DNA of 64,000 bases from Propionivibrio soli (GTDB lineage Bacteria > Pseudomonadota > Gammaproteobacteria > Burkholderiales > Rhodocyclaceae). The stretch is from the NCBI RefSeq assembly GCF_025770765.1, contig NZ_JANZKY010000017.1, positions 46,001-110,000 of the forward strand, given 5' to 3'. Below the pieces are notes generated by a model. It had not been told where the DNA came from. It did not search any database and was given only the letters and a program-made list of their open reading frames with translations. The first letter of the stretch is position 1. Every line of letters begins with the position of its first letter. The position numbers and the translations under genes were made by a program. Of this stretch, positions 25,389 through 34,128 are shown piece after piece.

Positions 25389-25973
25389 ATGCCCTTCGAC
25401 CCATCCCCGCAATCCCCTTTTTCCCTCTCCTGCCATCCCGCAAATGCCGCGCCCATGGTTCGCGCCGTCGAAGCGCAGGCACGTCTGCTCGCCGACGGAA
25501 GCCTCGCACTTACCTACTGTGTATGGGGCGACATGGCCCGCCTGTTCGTCCCTGAGCCGCAGGCGGCCGATCGGCGCGACGCGCTATGGGAGCACACGTG
25601 CTTCGAGGTCTTCGTCGCACCGGCCTCGGCGGACAGCTACGTCGAGTTCAACTTCTCGCCGTCCGGGCTGTGGGCCGCCTATGCGTTCTCCGGTTATCGA
25701 CAACGCGCCGCAGCGGATGACCCGCGCCTGGCTCCCACGATCACAACGCACCGCTTTGCCGGACGGCTGGAGGTCGAAGCAATCGTCCCGGCCGCATCCC
25801 TTCCCCATTGGGCCGGTACTTGGCACGTAGGTCTGTCCGCCGTGCTCGAAGCGCGCGACGTCACCCACGATGCCCATAGCTACTGGGCTCTGGCTCACCC
25901 TGCCGAGCGCCCCGATTTCCACCACCGCGGCAGCTTTACCTTGCACCTCGCCGTGCCGCCTTTGCCCGCTTGA
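25389..25973 (+). CDS. DOMON-like domain protein
   Basis: A 194-residue protein of the DOMON-like group found next to NamZ-type genes in Rhodocyclales. Beta-rich, with WEHTCFEVFVAPASADSYVE and EFNFSPSGLWAAYAFSGYR as conserved stretches. There is no signal peptide. Its stop overlaps the upstream TTG of the next gene, suggesting coupling. Carbohydrate or cofactor binding is possible by analogy, but no function is established. Confidence 0.75.
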   Translation: MPFDPSPQSPFSLSCHPANAAPMVRAVEAQARLLADGSLALTYCVWGDMARLFVPEPQAADRRDALWEHTCFEVFVAPASADSYVEFNFSPSGLWAAYAFSGYRQRAAADDPRLAPTITTHRFAGRLEVEAIVPAASLPHWAGTWHVGLSAVLEARDVTHDAHSYWALAHPAERPDFHHRGSFTLHLAVPPLPA

Positions 25974-25981
25974 GCGCCTCC

Positions 25982-27193
25982 ATGACCTCGATTTCCTTCG
26001 GCCTCGACCGGCTGCTCGCCGACGCCGCCCTGCGCAAGCCGTTGATCGGCAAACGTGTCGCATTGCTCGCCCACCCAGCATCCGTCACGGCCGATCTCAC
26101 GCACGCGATCGATGCTCTTGCCAGTTTGCCGGACATCCGGCTCACCGCTGCCTTTGGCCCGCAGCACGGGTTACGGGGTGACAAGCAGGACAACATGGTC
26201 GAGTCGGCGGACTTTCTCGACCCGCGCCACGGCATTCCTGTGTTCAGCCTCTATGGCGAGGTACGCCGGCCGACGGCGGCCATGATGGACACGTTCGACG
26301 TGTTGCTCATCGATCTGCAGGACCTGGGCTGCCGTATCTACACCTTCATCACCACCCTGCGGTACATGCTCGAGTCGGCCGCCGAACACGGCAAACAGGT
26401 GTGGGTACTCGACCGCCCCAACCCGGCCGGCCGGCCTGTCGAAGGACTACTGTTGCGGCCTGGCTGGGAAAGCTTCGTTGGCGCCGGTCCCCTGCCGATG
26501 CGGCATGGCCTGACGATGGGAGAACTGGCTGCCTGGTTCGTGGCCACGCTGAAGCTCGACGTTGATTGCCGCGTGGTGACGATGGAAGGCTGGGCACCCG
26601 ACGTTGGGCCAGGCTACGGCTGGCCGCTCGGCGAACACACCTGGGTCAACCCAAGCCCGAATGCACCTAACCTTTCGATGGCACGCTGCTACGCCGGTAC
26701 GGTCATGCTTGAAGGGACGACCCTCTCGGAAGGACGGGGAACGACCCGCCCACTCGAACTCTTCGGCGCCCCGGATATTGACGCGCGCTCGTTGCTCGCC
26801 CAACTGCATGCACTGGCTCCGCAGTGGCTGAGCGGCTGCCGGTTGCGCGATTGCTGGTTCGAGCCGACGTTCCACAAACATGCCCACCAGCTCTGTAACG
26901 GCATCCAGATCCATGTCGAGGATGCAAGTTACGAGCACGCCGAGTTTCGCCCCTGGCGGCTGCAAAGCGCGGTTTTCAAGGCATTGCGGCGGCAGCAGCC
27001 CGATTACCCCTTGTGGCGCGACTTTCCGTACGAGTATGAACGCGACCGCTTGGCGATCGATCTGATCAACGGGGGACCACTCCTGCGCGAATGGGTCGAC
27101 GACCCGCAAGCGACGCCTTCCGACCTCGATGCGTTGGCGAAACCCGACGAGACGGCCTGGGAAGCCATCCGGCGCGACTACCTACTCTACTGA
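25982..27193 (+). CDS. NamZ-like exo-beta-N-acetylmuramidase (DUF1343)
   Basis: A 403-residue DUF1343 protein. The prototype NamZ releases N-acetylmuramic acid from the non-reducing end of peptidoglycan fragments. Family stretches seen are GPQHGLRGDKQDNM, IDLQDLGCRIYTFITTL, LDRPNPAGRPVEG, RHGLTMGELA, and EGTTLSEGRGTTRP. There is no obvious signal peptide, so it may act on recycled muropeptides in the cytoplasm. ATG at 25982 is chosen; TTG at 25970 overlaps the upstream stop. It lies opposite an operon with an M23 peptidase and PIG-L deacetylase. Confidence 0.9.
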   Translation: MTSISFGLDRLLADAALRKPLIGKRVALLAHPASVTADLTHAIDALASLPDIRLTAAFGPQHGLRGDKQDNMVESADFLDPRHGIPVFSLYGEVRRPTAAMMDTFDVLLIDLQDLGCRIYTFITTLRYMLESAAEHGKQVWVLDRPNPAGRPVEGLLLRPGWESFVGAGPLPMRHGLTMGELAAWFVATLKLDVDCRVVTMEGWAPDVGPGYGWPLGEHTWVNPSPNAPNLSMARCYAGTVMLEGTTLSEGRGTTRPLELFGAPDIDARSLLAQLHALAPQWLSGCRLRDCWFEPTFHKHAHQLCNGIQIHVEDASYEHAEFRPWRLQSAVFKALRRQQPDYPLWRDFPYEYERDRLAIDLINGGPLLREWVDDPQATPSDLDALAKPDETAWEAIRRDYLLY

Positions 27194-27290
27194 GGCCAGG
27201 CGACTCTCCGCCTCTGCCTTACCGCTCGCCGGCGCAACATCGCATTGCCTGGTCTATAGTGGATTTGGGCGATGAAGCGCGAGCGCGGTC

Positions 27291-29189
27291 ATGACAAATG
27301 ATTTGGATCTCGTTGATCGGACCACTACCTTTCCCTTGCCGTGGGGGTTCTCCCTCGTTTTCCTGAAACTGGCCATCGGCGCCGTCATCGTCGCCGCCCT
27401 CAGTTTTCTTCTCCTGGTTGTTTTTGTCGTCCCCGGAGATCTTGCCCGCGCAGCCGGGCCGGCAGCGCAAATCGCCGTTTCCGGCGCAGCACTCGTCCTC
27501 ATTGCGCTCGGCAAGGTTCGGGTGGCACTGACGCTTCTCGTCTGGGCCACCTGGCTCATCGTAACGACCTTCCTCTCGCTCTACGGCGGAGTGCGCGGCA
27601 CGGCGGTTTCCGTCTACCCGCTGCTGGTAATGCTCTGCGGATGGTTGCTCGGCGCGCGCAGCGCCTCACTGTTGGCCGGGTTGGCCATCACGGCGACGAT
27701 TGTCCTCGTGGTGGCTGAGCCGGCGACGGCCAGACCGGGCGCTCAGGCCACCCCCGCCGTGCTGTACGGCCTCGTGCAGATCACCTGTATCGTTTTCGCC
27801 ACCGTCCTGATCAGCCTCCTGACGCGCTCCTATCATCACCGCCTTGACGAGGTGGAACGATTGGGTCAGGACCTCGCACATCGTACGGAACAAGCCCAGA
27901 CGATTGCCGCGGATCTCAATGAAGCACAGGCGGTGGCACATATCGGGAGTTGGGTCTATTACTTTGACAACGACAGGATCGACATGTCGGCCGAATGCTG
28001 CCGCATCGTCGGCCTGCCGCTCGGTAGCCGAGGGACGCGTACCCGTTACCTCGCGCGCGTACACCCGGACGATCTCAAGCAGTTGGAAGATGACTGGCAG
28101 CGCGCGTTGGCAGGCGCTCCGCTCGTAAACCAGCACCGCATCTGGGTAGACAATCGCATTCGCTGGATCAGTCAGCGTGCGAATGTCGAATTCGACGAAG
28201 ACATGCAGCCTCTGCGTTGTGTCGGGACGATGCAGGACGTCACCACACTGAAGCAGACCGAAGACGAATTACGGGTCGCCGCAACGGCCTTCGAGGCTCA
28301 GGAAGGCATGGTAATCACCGATGCCAATCAGATCATCCTGCGCATCAACCCCGCCTTTACCCGTGTCACCGGTTACACGGCGTCTGATCTGATCGGCAAA
28401 ACGCCCCGCGTCCTCAGTTCCGGGCGGCATAACGAAGCGTTTTATGCCGCCATGTGGCATAGCATTGCCACGCTCGGCGCGTGGCACGGCGAAATCTGGA
28501 ACCGGCGCAAGAACGGGGAAGTGTATCCGGAATGGCTGACCATCACGGCCGTGAAAGATGGCGCGGGAAACGTCACGCACTACGTAGGAACACTGACCGA
28601 CATTACCCAACGCAAAGCCGCCGAGGAGGAAATCAAGCACCTGGCATTCTACGATCCGCTCACGCGCCTACCCAACCGCCGTCTGTTGCTCGATCGTCTG
28701 CAACAGGCATTGGCGTCGAGTGCCCGGACAGGCCGTCAGGGCGCTTTGCTCTTCCTCGATATCGATAACTTCAAAGCGCTCAACGATACGCTCGGGCACG
28801 ATGTCGGCGATTCACTTCTGGAACAGGTCGCCGAGAGGTTGTCAGCCTGCGTGCGCGAAGGCGACACCGTCGCCCGCTTCGGTGGCGACGAATTTGTCCT
28901 CATGTTGGCCGACCTCAGCACCGACTCCGAGGAGAGCGCAGCACAGGCGCGACTCGTCGCCCGCAAGATCCTGGCCGCCATCAATACGCCTTATGCTCTG
29001 CCAGGGAGAACCTACCGAACATCCGCCAGCCTGGGCATCACGCTGTTCGCCAACCACCACGCGACGCCATTCGAGCTTCTCAAACAGGCCGATATCGCGA
29101 TGTACGAAGCGAAGGCCGCAGGCCGCAACACGCTGCGCTTCTTCACTCCGCAAACGCACGCGATTCTTGAAGAAAGAAGCACCGATTAG
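27291..29189 (+). CDS. membrane PAS-PAS-GGDEF diguanylate cyclase
   Basis: A 632-residue membrane sensor. Five or six hydrophobic segments span residues 20-180, followed by a coiled linker, two PAS domains (about 205-325 and 335-450) and a GGDEF domain (about 460-625). The active site ARFGGDEFVLML (near 531) is intact, and RxxD (REGD) five residues upstream forms the allosteric product-inhibition site. It should make c-di-GMP. No EAL domain follows. The gene is 97 bases downstream of the NamZ gene. Confidence 0.93.
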   Translation: MTNDLDLVDRTTTFPLPWGFSLVFLKLAIGAVIVAALSFLLLVVFVVPGDLARAAGPAAQIAVSGAALVLIALGKVRVALTLLVWATWLIVTTFLSLYGGVRGTAVSVYPLLVMLCGWLLGARSASLLAGLAITATIVLVVAEPATARPGAQATPAVLYGLVQITCIVFATVLISLLTRSYHHRLDEVERLGQDLAHRTEQAQTIAADLNEAQAVAHIGSWVYYFDNDRIDMSAECCRIVGLPLGSRGTRTRYLARVHPDDLKQLEDDWQRALAGAPLVNQHRIWVDNRIRWISQRANVEFDEDMQPLRCVGTMQDVTTLKQTEDELRVAATAFEAQEGMVITDANQIILRINPAFTRVTGYTASDLIGKTPRVLSSGRHNEAFYAAMWHSIATLGAWHGEIWNRRKNGEVYPEWLTITAVKDGAGNVTHYVGTLTDITQRKAAEEEIKHLAFYDPLTRLPNRRLLLDRLQQALASSARTGRQGALLFLDIDNFKALNDTLGHDVGDSLLEQVAERLSACVREGDTVARFGGDEFVLMLADLSTDSEESAAQARLVARKILAAINTPYALPGRTYRTSASLGITLFANHHATPFELLKQADIAMYEAKAAGRNTLRFFTPQTHAILEERSTD

Positions 29190-29229
29190 GCCGACCGGAC
29201 CGAAGTTTGACGGTCGGGAGACGCCGAGG

Positions 29230-30168
29230 CTACCTCCCGACCAGCCCTGCGATGCTGACCAGCAACAGGAGCAGCAGGCACAGCAACAACGCCCGCCAGA
29301 CGAGCCCGACGGCGCTCTGCATAAAATCGACGTCCGCCTCTTCCCCAAGCCCGATTTCGGCACGGTCCGAGATCTCGCCCAATTCCATCACCGGCATACC
29401 AAGTCGCACGCCGAGCGCCCCCGCCCCGCTAGCTAAGACGACGCCAAGGCCACCGGCAGAATCACCGCCCGCCCACCGCGCCGCCTGAGTCCGCCAGCAA
29501 TAAACAGCGTCCTCGAAATTTCCGACGACGGCGAAAGCCGCCGCTGTCGCGCGCAGCGGTAGCCAATCGATGACGGCGAACGCCTGCCGCGAAAATGTGC
29601 CGAAGTCTCCGGATTCCATGGCCGTGCGTCGCCCCCAGAAATCGGCAAGAAACGCCGCGACACGATAGAGCACCGCACCGCAAGGCCCCGGAAGCAGGAC
29701 GAAGCAGACGATGACGCCAAAGACGTGGCGGTGCGACGCACCAAGCGCCTCCTCAATGGCTAGCCGCGCAATGTCGGATGATGAAAGCCCGTCCGCCGGT
29801 CGTCCGCGCCACTCGCCTAGCAGTTCGCGCGCGTGCGGCACGTCCTCCATGCGCAATGCCATTTGAATGTCGGTGTAGTAGTGGCTGAACTGGCGGAATC
29901 CCATCGTCAGGTAAAGAACGAGGACGTTCCAGAGCCAACCAAGCAACGGATTCAGCGCATGGAGCGCCGCATAGACAGCTCCGGCGACGACGACCAAGCC
30001 GCCGGCGGCAATGAGCCAGGCCACCACCCCGTGCTTCCGCTCGCCGGCATTGAAGAAACTTTCGAGAACCCGCGCGAGCTTCGATAGCGGCTCATAGACG
30101 ACCCAGCGATAAGGCAAGGGGCGGATCTGTTCGAGCAACAGGACGGCAACGAGCGATAAAAGAGCCAT
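29230..30168 (-). CDS. CobD/CbiB-family-like membrane protein
   Basis: A 312-residue integral membrane protein starting MALLSLVAVLLLEQIRPLP, with the CobD/CbiB-family features FRQFSHYYTDIQMALR and RLAIEEALGASHRHVFG. True CobD attaches aminopropanol in cobalamin synthesis, but no cobalamin genes are nearby. This short variant is also reminiscent of AmpE-like proteins, so the biochemical role is open. It is downstream of a CoA pyrophosphatase gene. Confidence 0.65.
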   Translation of the reverse strand: MALLSLVAVLLLEQIRPLPYRWVVYEPLSKLARVLESFFNAGERKHGVVAWLIAAGGLVVVAGAVYAALHALNPLLGWLWNVLVLYLTMGFRQFSHYYTDIQMALRMEDVPHARELLGEWRGRPADGLSSSDIARLAIEEALGASHRHVFGVIVCFVLLPGPCGAVLYRVAAFLADFWGRRTAMESGDFGTFSRQAFAVIDWLPLRATAAAFAVVGNFEDAVYCWRTQAARWAGGDSAGGLGVVLASGAGALGVRLGMPVMELGEISDRAEIGLGEEADVDFMQSAVGLVWRALLLCLLLLLLVSIAGLVGR

Positions 30169-30368
30169 GGCAAATAGGTCTGCGGCACGGCGTCACCCTC
30201 TGCACGCCTGCCTCGCTTCTGAAAGGCCGAAGATACCATATTGCCGCCAGCGGACAGAAGGACCGGGAGCCTATTCGGCGAGAGGATCAGGCGTTGCGCC
30301 TTCGCGGTGCTTCAGGCCTGACGATGCGAAGCACAACAGCGCGGACGAGCCCGTCGGGCGTACCTGGC

Positions 30369-31019
30369 TCAGTCGGCCACTGGACAACGGTCGGCCACGC
30401 GGCTGGCCTCCGCCGCCATGAGAGCACGCGCCAGAGTGACGATGATTCCTGCCGTCGCTCCCCAGATGTAGCGGTTCTCGTAGGGAATCGCAAAAAAACG
30501 CCGCACGACGCCGTTGCGCGTTAAAGAATCCCGTTGGTGGTTGGCGCTGTTCATCAGATGCGCGAACGGCACTTCGAAGATCTCGGCGACCTCCGTCGGA
30601 TCGGCTCTGAGGTCGAGGGGCGGCGTCAGCAAGGCGACCACCGGCGTAACGCAGAAGCCCGTACTCGTACGGTATTCCGGAAGGTAGCCAAGGATTTCGG
30701 CACTTTTCGAAGCCAGCCCGATTTCCTCTTGCGCCTCCCGCAATGCTGTGTGCGCCGGGGATAGGTCCTCGGCCTCCGCCCGTCCCCCAGGGAAACTGAT
30801 TTGGCCCGCGTGATTCTTCAGGTGTTCGGTACGTTGGGTGAGCAGAACCGAAGGCCCGCTGGCATGGAGAACGATCGGGAACAAGACAGCAGCTGGAATC
30901 AACGCCTCGTTGCCGACGCCTTCCTCTCTGACAGCCGCGCCGCTCGCCGGATTCGGGTTGAGGACTGAGCGCAGCAGACCGACATCGAGCCGCTCCGTCT
31001 CCGCCCTGTCCTCAATCAT
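30369..31019 (-). CDS. CoA pyrophosphatase (Nudix, NudL-like)
   Basis: A 216-residue Nudix hydrolase splitting CoA into 3',5'-ADP and phosphopantetheine. The CoA-specific signature LLTQRTEHLKNHAGQISFPG merges into the Nudix box, ending ALREAQEEIGL. The box has a two-residue insertion that NudL-type enzymes tolerate. ATG at 31019 follows GGGAG; the frame extends upstream without support. It is 25 bases downstream of a small coiled-coil gene. Confidence 0.88.
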   Translation of the reverse strand: MIEDRAETERLDVGLLRSVLNPNPASGAAVREEGVGNEALIPAAVLFPIVLHASGPSVLLTQRTEHLKNHAGQISFPGGRAEAEDLSPAHTALREAQEEIGLASKSAEILGYLPEYRTSTGFCVTPVVALLTPPLDLRADPTEVAEIFEVPFAHLMNSANHQRDSLTRNGVVRRFFAIPYENRYIWGATAGIIVTLARALMAAEASRVADRCPVAD

Positions 31020-31044
31020 TTTTTCTCCCAGCCCACTCTCCGCG

Positions 31045-31308
31045 CTATTTGGCCGCGGCCATCTCCTCGGTTTCGATCCCGGCACGCACGGAGTCAAGCG
31101 CATCCTGCAGCGTTTCTTCCGGAAGCGTATTGATCGAGGTCGCCACCAGGTCGGCCGCCTCGACCGCACCGACCGGCAAGCGGCGGCTATCCAGACTGGC
31201 GATCAGCGCAGCAGTGGCGCCGACGACGCGTAGCAGAATCTGGCGTTCTCCCATCAGCAGTTCAACTTCGCGGCGCAGCATCGCAATTTCTTGGTCGCGG
31301 TGGGGCAT
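31045..31308 (-). CDS. small hypothetical protein with N-terminal coiled coil
   Basis: An 87-residue acidic protein. Its first 25 residues (RDQEIAMLRREVELLMGERQ) form a predicted coiled coil, followed by a short hydrophobic helix and an acidic C-terminus. No family is recognised. It lies 9 bases after the retropepsin-like gene and 25 bases before the CoA pyrophosphatase gene, so it is probably part of that operon. Confidence 0.6.
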   Translation of the reverse strand: MPHRDQEIAMLRREVELLMGERQILLRVVGATAALIASLDSRRLPVGAVEAADLVATSINTLPEETLQDALDSVRAGIETEEMAAAK

Positions 31309-31317
31309 TCGATTCTC

Positions 31318-31998
31318 CTAGTAGCGTTTCTTCAGCGTCATGGTGCCAGCATCACGCTGCATTTCCATACGGTTCAAAAAACTCATGCCGAGCAAAGCGA
31401 CCGGCAGATCATTCTCGTGCACTGTGGCATCCACATTATTCACTACGATGTCACCAATACGCACGGTATCGAGCTTCACATGCCAGACCGGGGCTACCCC
31501 GTTCGCCGTCTGACTATACCCTGCGGTCCCCCTACTCACGTCGATGCCGATGTTCCGCGCATCGCTTGCGCCCAATGCCACCGTCGACGCCCCGGTATCG
31601 ACCAGAAAACGCACGGGCTTTCCATTGATCGTTCCCGACGTCAAAAAGTGCCCGCGACCGTCTGCCGTCAGCACCGCCGTCGCCGGCCCGCTCGTTGCCT
31701 GCGCCGCAACATTCTGCCCGACACGCAACGTCCGCTTCTTACCGTCTACTTCAAGCGTCGCCGTTTCGCCGTCAATCGCAATCACGCGGACACCTTCATC
31801 GGTCTTCGCGCCAACGGCGACAATGCGCGGCGCGCCGCCGTTGATCGTCAACAGGGCCTTGCCGGGAAATACGCCCGCCAGGCCGACGTCTGCGCCATGA
31901 GCAAACGACGTGCCCGCCAACGCAACTCCAAGCAGCAATAGGCTTCCAATCTTCGACTCACTAGAATGCAAGACGCTGCTTATTCCGTTTTTTTCCAT
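31318..31998 (-). CDS. retropepsin-like aspartic protease (TIGR02281 clan AA)
   Basis: A 226-residue secreted or periplasmic protein with signal peptide GSLLLLGVALAGTSFAHG and a retroviral-type aspartic protease domain, active-site FLVDTGASTVALG, with LLGMSFLNRME near the end. Such proteins work as homodimers; the physiological substrate is unknown. The ATG at 31998 is only 26 bases from the divergent glutamine amidotransferase start. A TTG a few codons in is a plausible alternative. Confidence 0.83.
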   Translation of the reverse strand: MEKNGISSVLHSSESKIGSLLLLGVALAGTSFAHGADVGLAGVFPGKALLTINGGAPRIVAVGAKTDEGVRVIAIDGETATLEVDGKKRTLRVGQNVAAQATSGPATAVLTADGRGHFLTSGTINGKPVRFLVDTGASTVALGASDARNIGIDVSRGTAGYSQTANGVAPVWHVKLDTVRIGDIVVNNVDATVHENDLPVALLGMSFLNRMEMQRDAGTMTLKKRY

Positions 31999-32024
31999 AA
32001 TCCGTCGAGCCGAAAGTATCGCCA

Positions 32025-32750
32025 ATGAAACCCGTCGTTATTGTTCGTCATGCAGAAACGGAAGGTCCGGGCTATTTTGCCACATTCCTGGAAAAGCACT
32101 CGGTGCCCCACCAACTGGTCGCTATCGACCGCGACGAGCCCGTTCCGGTGGATGTCTCCGGTTTTTCCGGGCTGTGCCTGATGGGCGGCCCGATGAGCGT
32201 GAACGACGCCTTACCCTGGATAAATGAGGTCTGTGCTCTGATTCGTGAATCGGTGGCAGCAGGCATTCCGGTTATTGGACATTGCCTGGGCGGCCAGCTC
32301 CTCAGCAAGGCCCTCGGCGGCACGGTCACGCGCAGTCCCGTCAAGGAGATCGGATGGGGCCTGGTGCGCGTCGAGGATAGTGAGGAAACACAGCGCTGGT
32401 TGGGCGGCCATCCCAAAGATCAAACCGGCGAAGCAACAGTCTTCCAATGGCACGGAGAAACCTTCGGCGTCCCGGACGGAGCCTGCCGCATCTTTACCAA
32501 CGATTTCTGCGCCAACCAAGCCTTTGTGTTCGGGCCGCACCTCGGAATGCAATTCCACGTCGAGATGACGGCGGAAATGATCGCAGAGTGGTGTACGGCC
32601 TGGCCAGCCGAAGTGGCCGGCCTTTCACTCTTGCCGGCTTCTGTCCAGACACCGGAACAAATGCAGGCAGAAGCTGTAGCGCGGATCCCTGCTCTGCGCC
32701 GGTTGGCTGACCAGCTCTATGCTTCCTGGCTACAAGGTGTCTTGCGCTAG
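32025..32750 (+). CDS. class I glutamine amidotransferase-like protein
   Basis: A 241-residue stand-alone amidotransferase of the GMP synthase-like group. The nucleophile is C87 in GHCLGGQLLS and the catalytic pair is H178/E180 in QFHVEM. No synthetase domain is fused. Members of this group act on glutamine or gamma-glutamyl compounds; the substrate here is unknown. Head-to-head with the retropepsin-like gene. Confidence 0.85.
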   Translation: MKPVVIVRHAETEGPGYFATFLEKHSVPHQLVAIDRDEPVPVDVSGFSGLCLMGGPMSVNDALPWINEVCALIRESVAAGIPVIGHCLGGQLLSKALGGTVTRSPVKEIGWGLVRVEDSEETQRWLGGHPKDQTGEATVFQWHGETFGVPDGACRIFTNDFCANQAFVFGPHLGMQFHVEMTAEMIAEWCTAWPAEVAGLSLLPASVQTPEQMQAEAVARIPALRRLADQLYASWLQGVLR

Positions 32751-32912
32751 CAAGCCCTCGCTCGCTCCAAGTAGTGGAGATGCGCGTTGGTGCGAGACCT
32801 CGCACCATTGGCAGACAACTACAGGGAGCGCTCATCGTTGAACACCGGCTGCCGACCACGCCGCACGACATGGAGGTGAAGACCTTCGCCACCGACTTTG
32901 ATCCGCAAAAGA

Positions 32913-32935
32913 AAACGCGGCACTCGGCCGCGTTT
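32913..32935 (-). terminator. rho-independent terminator after rquA
   Basis: AAACGCGGC (32913-32921) / GCCGCGTTT (32927-32935), loop 5 bases, 32 bases past the rquA stop on the minus strand and followed there by TCTTTTG. Confidence 0.75.
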
Positions 32936-32967
32936 CTAAGGAGGAACCGGGCTGACCGGCTCCCGAC

Positions 32968-33678
32968 CTATTCTTTATGCTGGACGACGACGCACTGGTA
33001 GACGCCACCGAAGAATGTGCGCTTTTTCCAGACAAACCGGTCAGCCTTCTTGGCGTAGTGCTGGATTTCGTTGTGCCACATCGCCTCGGCAAACGGTTCG
33101 AGGTAGTGATTCACGACCTTGAGGATGTAGCGGATCGGCTGCCACCGCGCCGGATTGTGGTAATCGACAAAGACCGCCTTGCTGCCCTTGGGAAGCTTTT
33201 CGAGCATATGGTTCACGATCTCGTGTTTCTTTTCCTCCGGCACTTCATGCAGGAGGAAGAAACTGCAGATCAGGTCGTACTTGGTCGCCGCGTCGCCAGT
33301 GAAATCGGCCGCATCGCTGCGGATCACCTTCGTCCAATCCATTCCGGCCAATTTGCGTTCGCCGTGCTCGATCTGGACCGGAGTCACGTCCGTCAGGTGG
33401 AATGCTCCTTTGGGGCCCACCTTGCGCGCCGCTCGGGTCACTAAGTCGCCATAGACGTGAGCGAGTTGCCAGACGCGCATGCCTTCCTTGATTTCGTTCA
33501 GGTAGGCGCGCATCAGGCGCTGGTCGTTGAGGAACAAAAGGACGCGTACGACCCAGTTGTGATCGAGTGCGCGAACCCACTTGGGGTCTACATAGGCCCA
33601 GTCATACACTTCGGTCATGTATGCCGGAACCCCATCGTAATAAGGATCGATGGCAAGGGTGGAGTCTACTTTGGTCAT
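32968..33678 (-). CDS. rquA: rhodoquinone biosynthesis enzyme RquA
   Basis: A 236-residue SAM-dependent enzyme of the methyltransferase fold that converts ubiquinone to rhodoquinone, a low-potential quinone used with fumarate reductase in anaerobic respiration. RquA-specific segments seen are YYDGVPAYMTEVYDWAYV, AHVYGDLVTRAA in place of the usual GxGxG loop, DVTPVQIEHGERKL, LICSFFLLHEVPEEKK, FVDYHNPARWQP and KKRTFFGGVYQCVVV. ATG at 33678 is chosen by GGAA upstream; ATG 33690 is an alternative. Rhodoquinone is known in Rhodocyclales and Rhodospirillum. Confidence 0.9.
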   Translation of the reverse strand: MTKVDSTLAIDPYYDGVPAYMTEVYDWAYVDPKWVRALDHNWVVRVLLFLNDQRLMRAYLNEIKEGMRVWQLAHVYGDLVTRAARKVGPKGAFHLTDVTPVQIEHGERKLAGMDWTKVIRSDAADFTGDAATKYDLICSFFLLHEVPEEKKHEIVNHMLEKLPKGSKAVFVDYHNPARWQPIRYILKVVNHYLEPFAEAMWHNEIQHYAKKADRFVWKKRTFFGGVYQCVVVQHKE

Positions 33679-34128
33679 TGTCGATTCCATAGAAGTAAAG
33701 AAACCTGATGCTGTCGCCAAGTGACTCCAGACACCGAAAAAGGGGAAAGCTGAGCCGGGGGCGAGCGAGTCATAAAACCGGAAATTATCCCCTCAGCGCG
33801 CACGCCGGTCAAACCGAAAACGGTATTTTGGTATCAAAAAAACCTGAATATTCATCGTTTTCCGTAATTCCCGAGTCGTCCCTCGCTGTCCGGCGGGAGC
33901 CTGACAGAAGGCCCCGTTTTCACGCCCAGAAGGGACGGTTCAATCTGGAAATTGACTACGCGCAAACTGGCCCAAAACAACAATCGTTTGACGACCCACG
34001 CGTGTTCACCAAACACGTTGAGGCCACCGCCAAGCGGACACCCCCGGACGACCGTAATCCTACCTGAACCGCGGAGCGGACAGGTTGACCAGGATCAAAA
34101 GGGGGCCTCGGAGAGGGAGAGGAGCAGG
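33679..34128. other. non-coding stretch upstream of rquA
   Basis: About 450 bases between rquA and the SNF2 helicase gene. Short frames run through it, but none shows a family pattern or Shine-Dalgarno sequence. It presumably holds the rquA promoter and the end of the helicase transcript. I see no tRNA, IS end or strong hairpin. Confidence 0.4.

Noticed and set aside
33708..34067. Plus-strand frame of 119 codons
   Set aside because: No family pattern and poor codon character; it crosses a promoter-like stretch.
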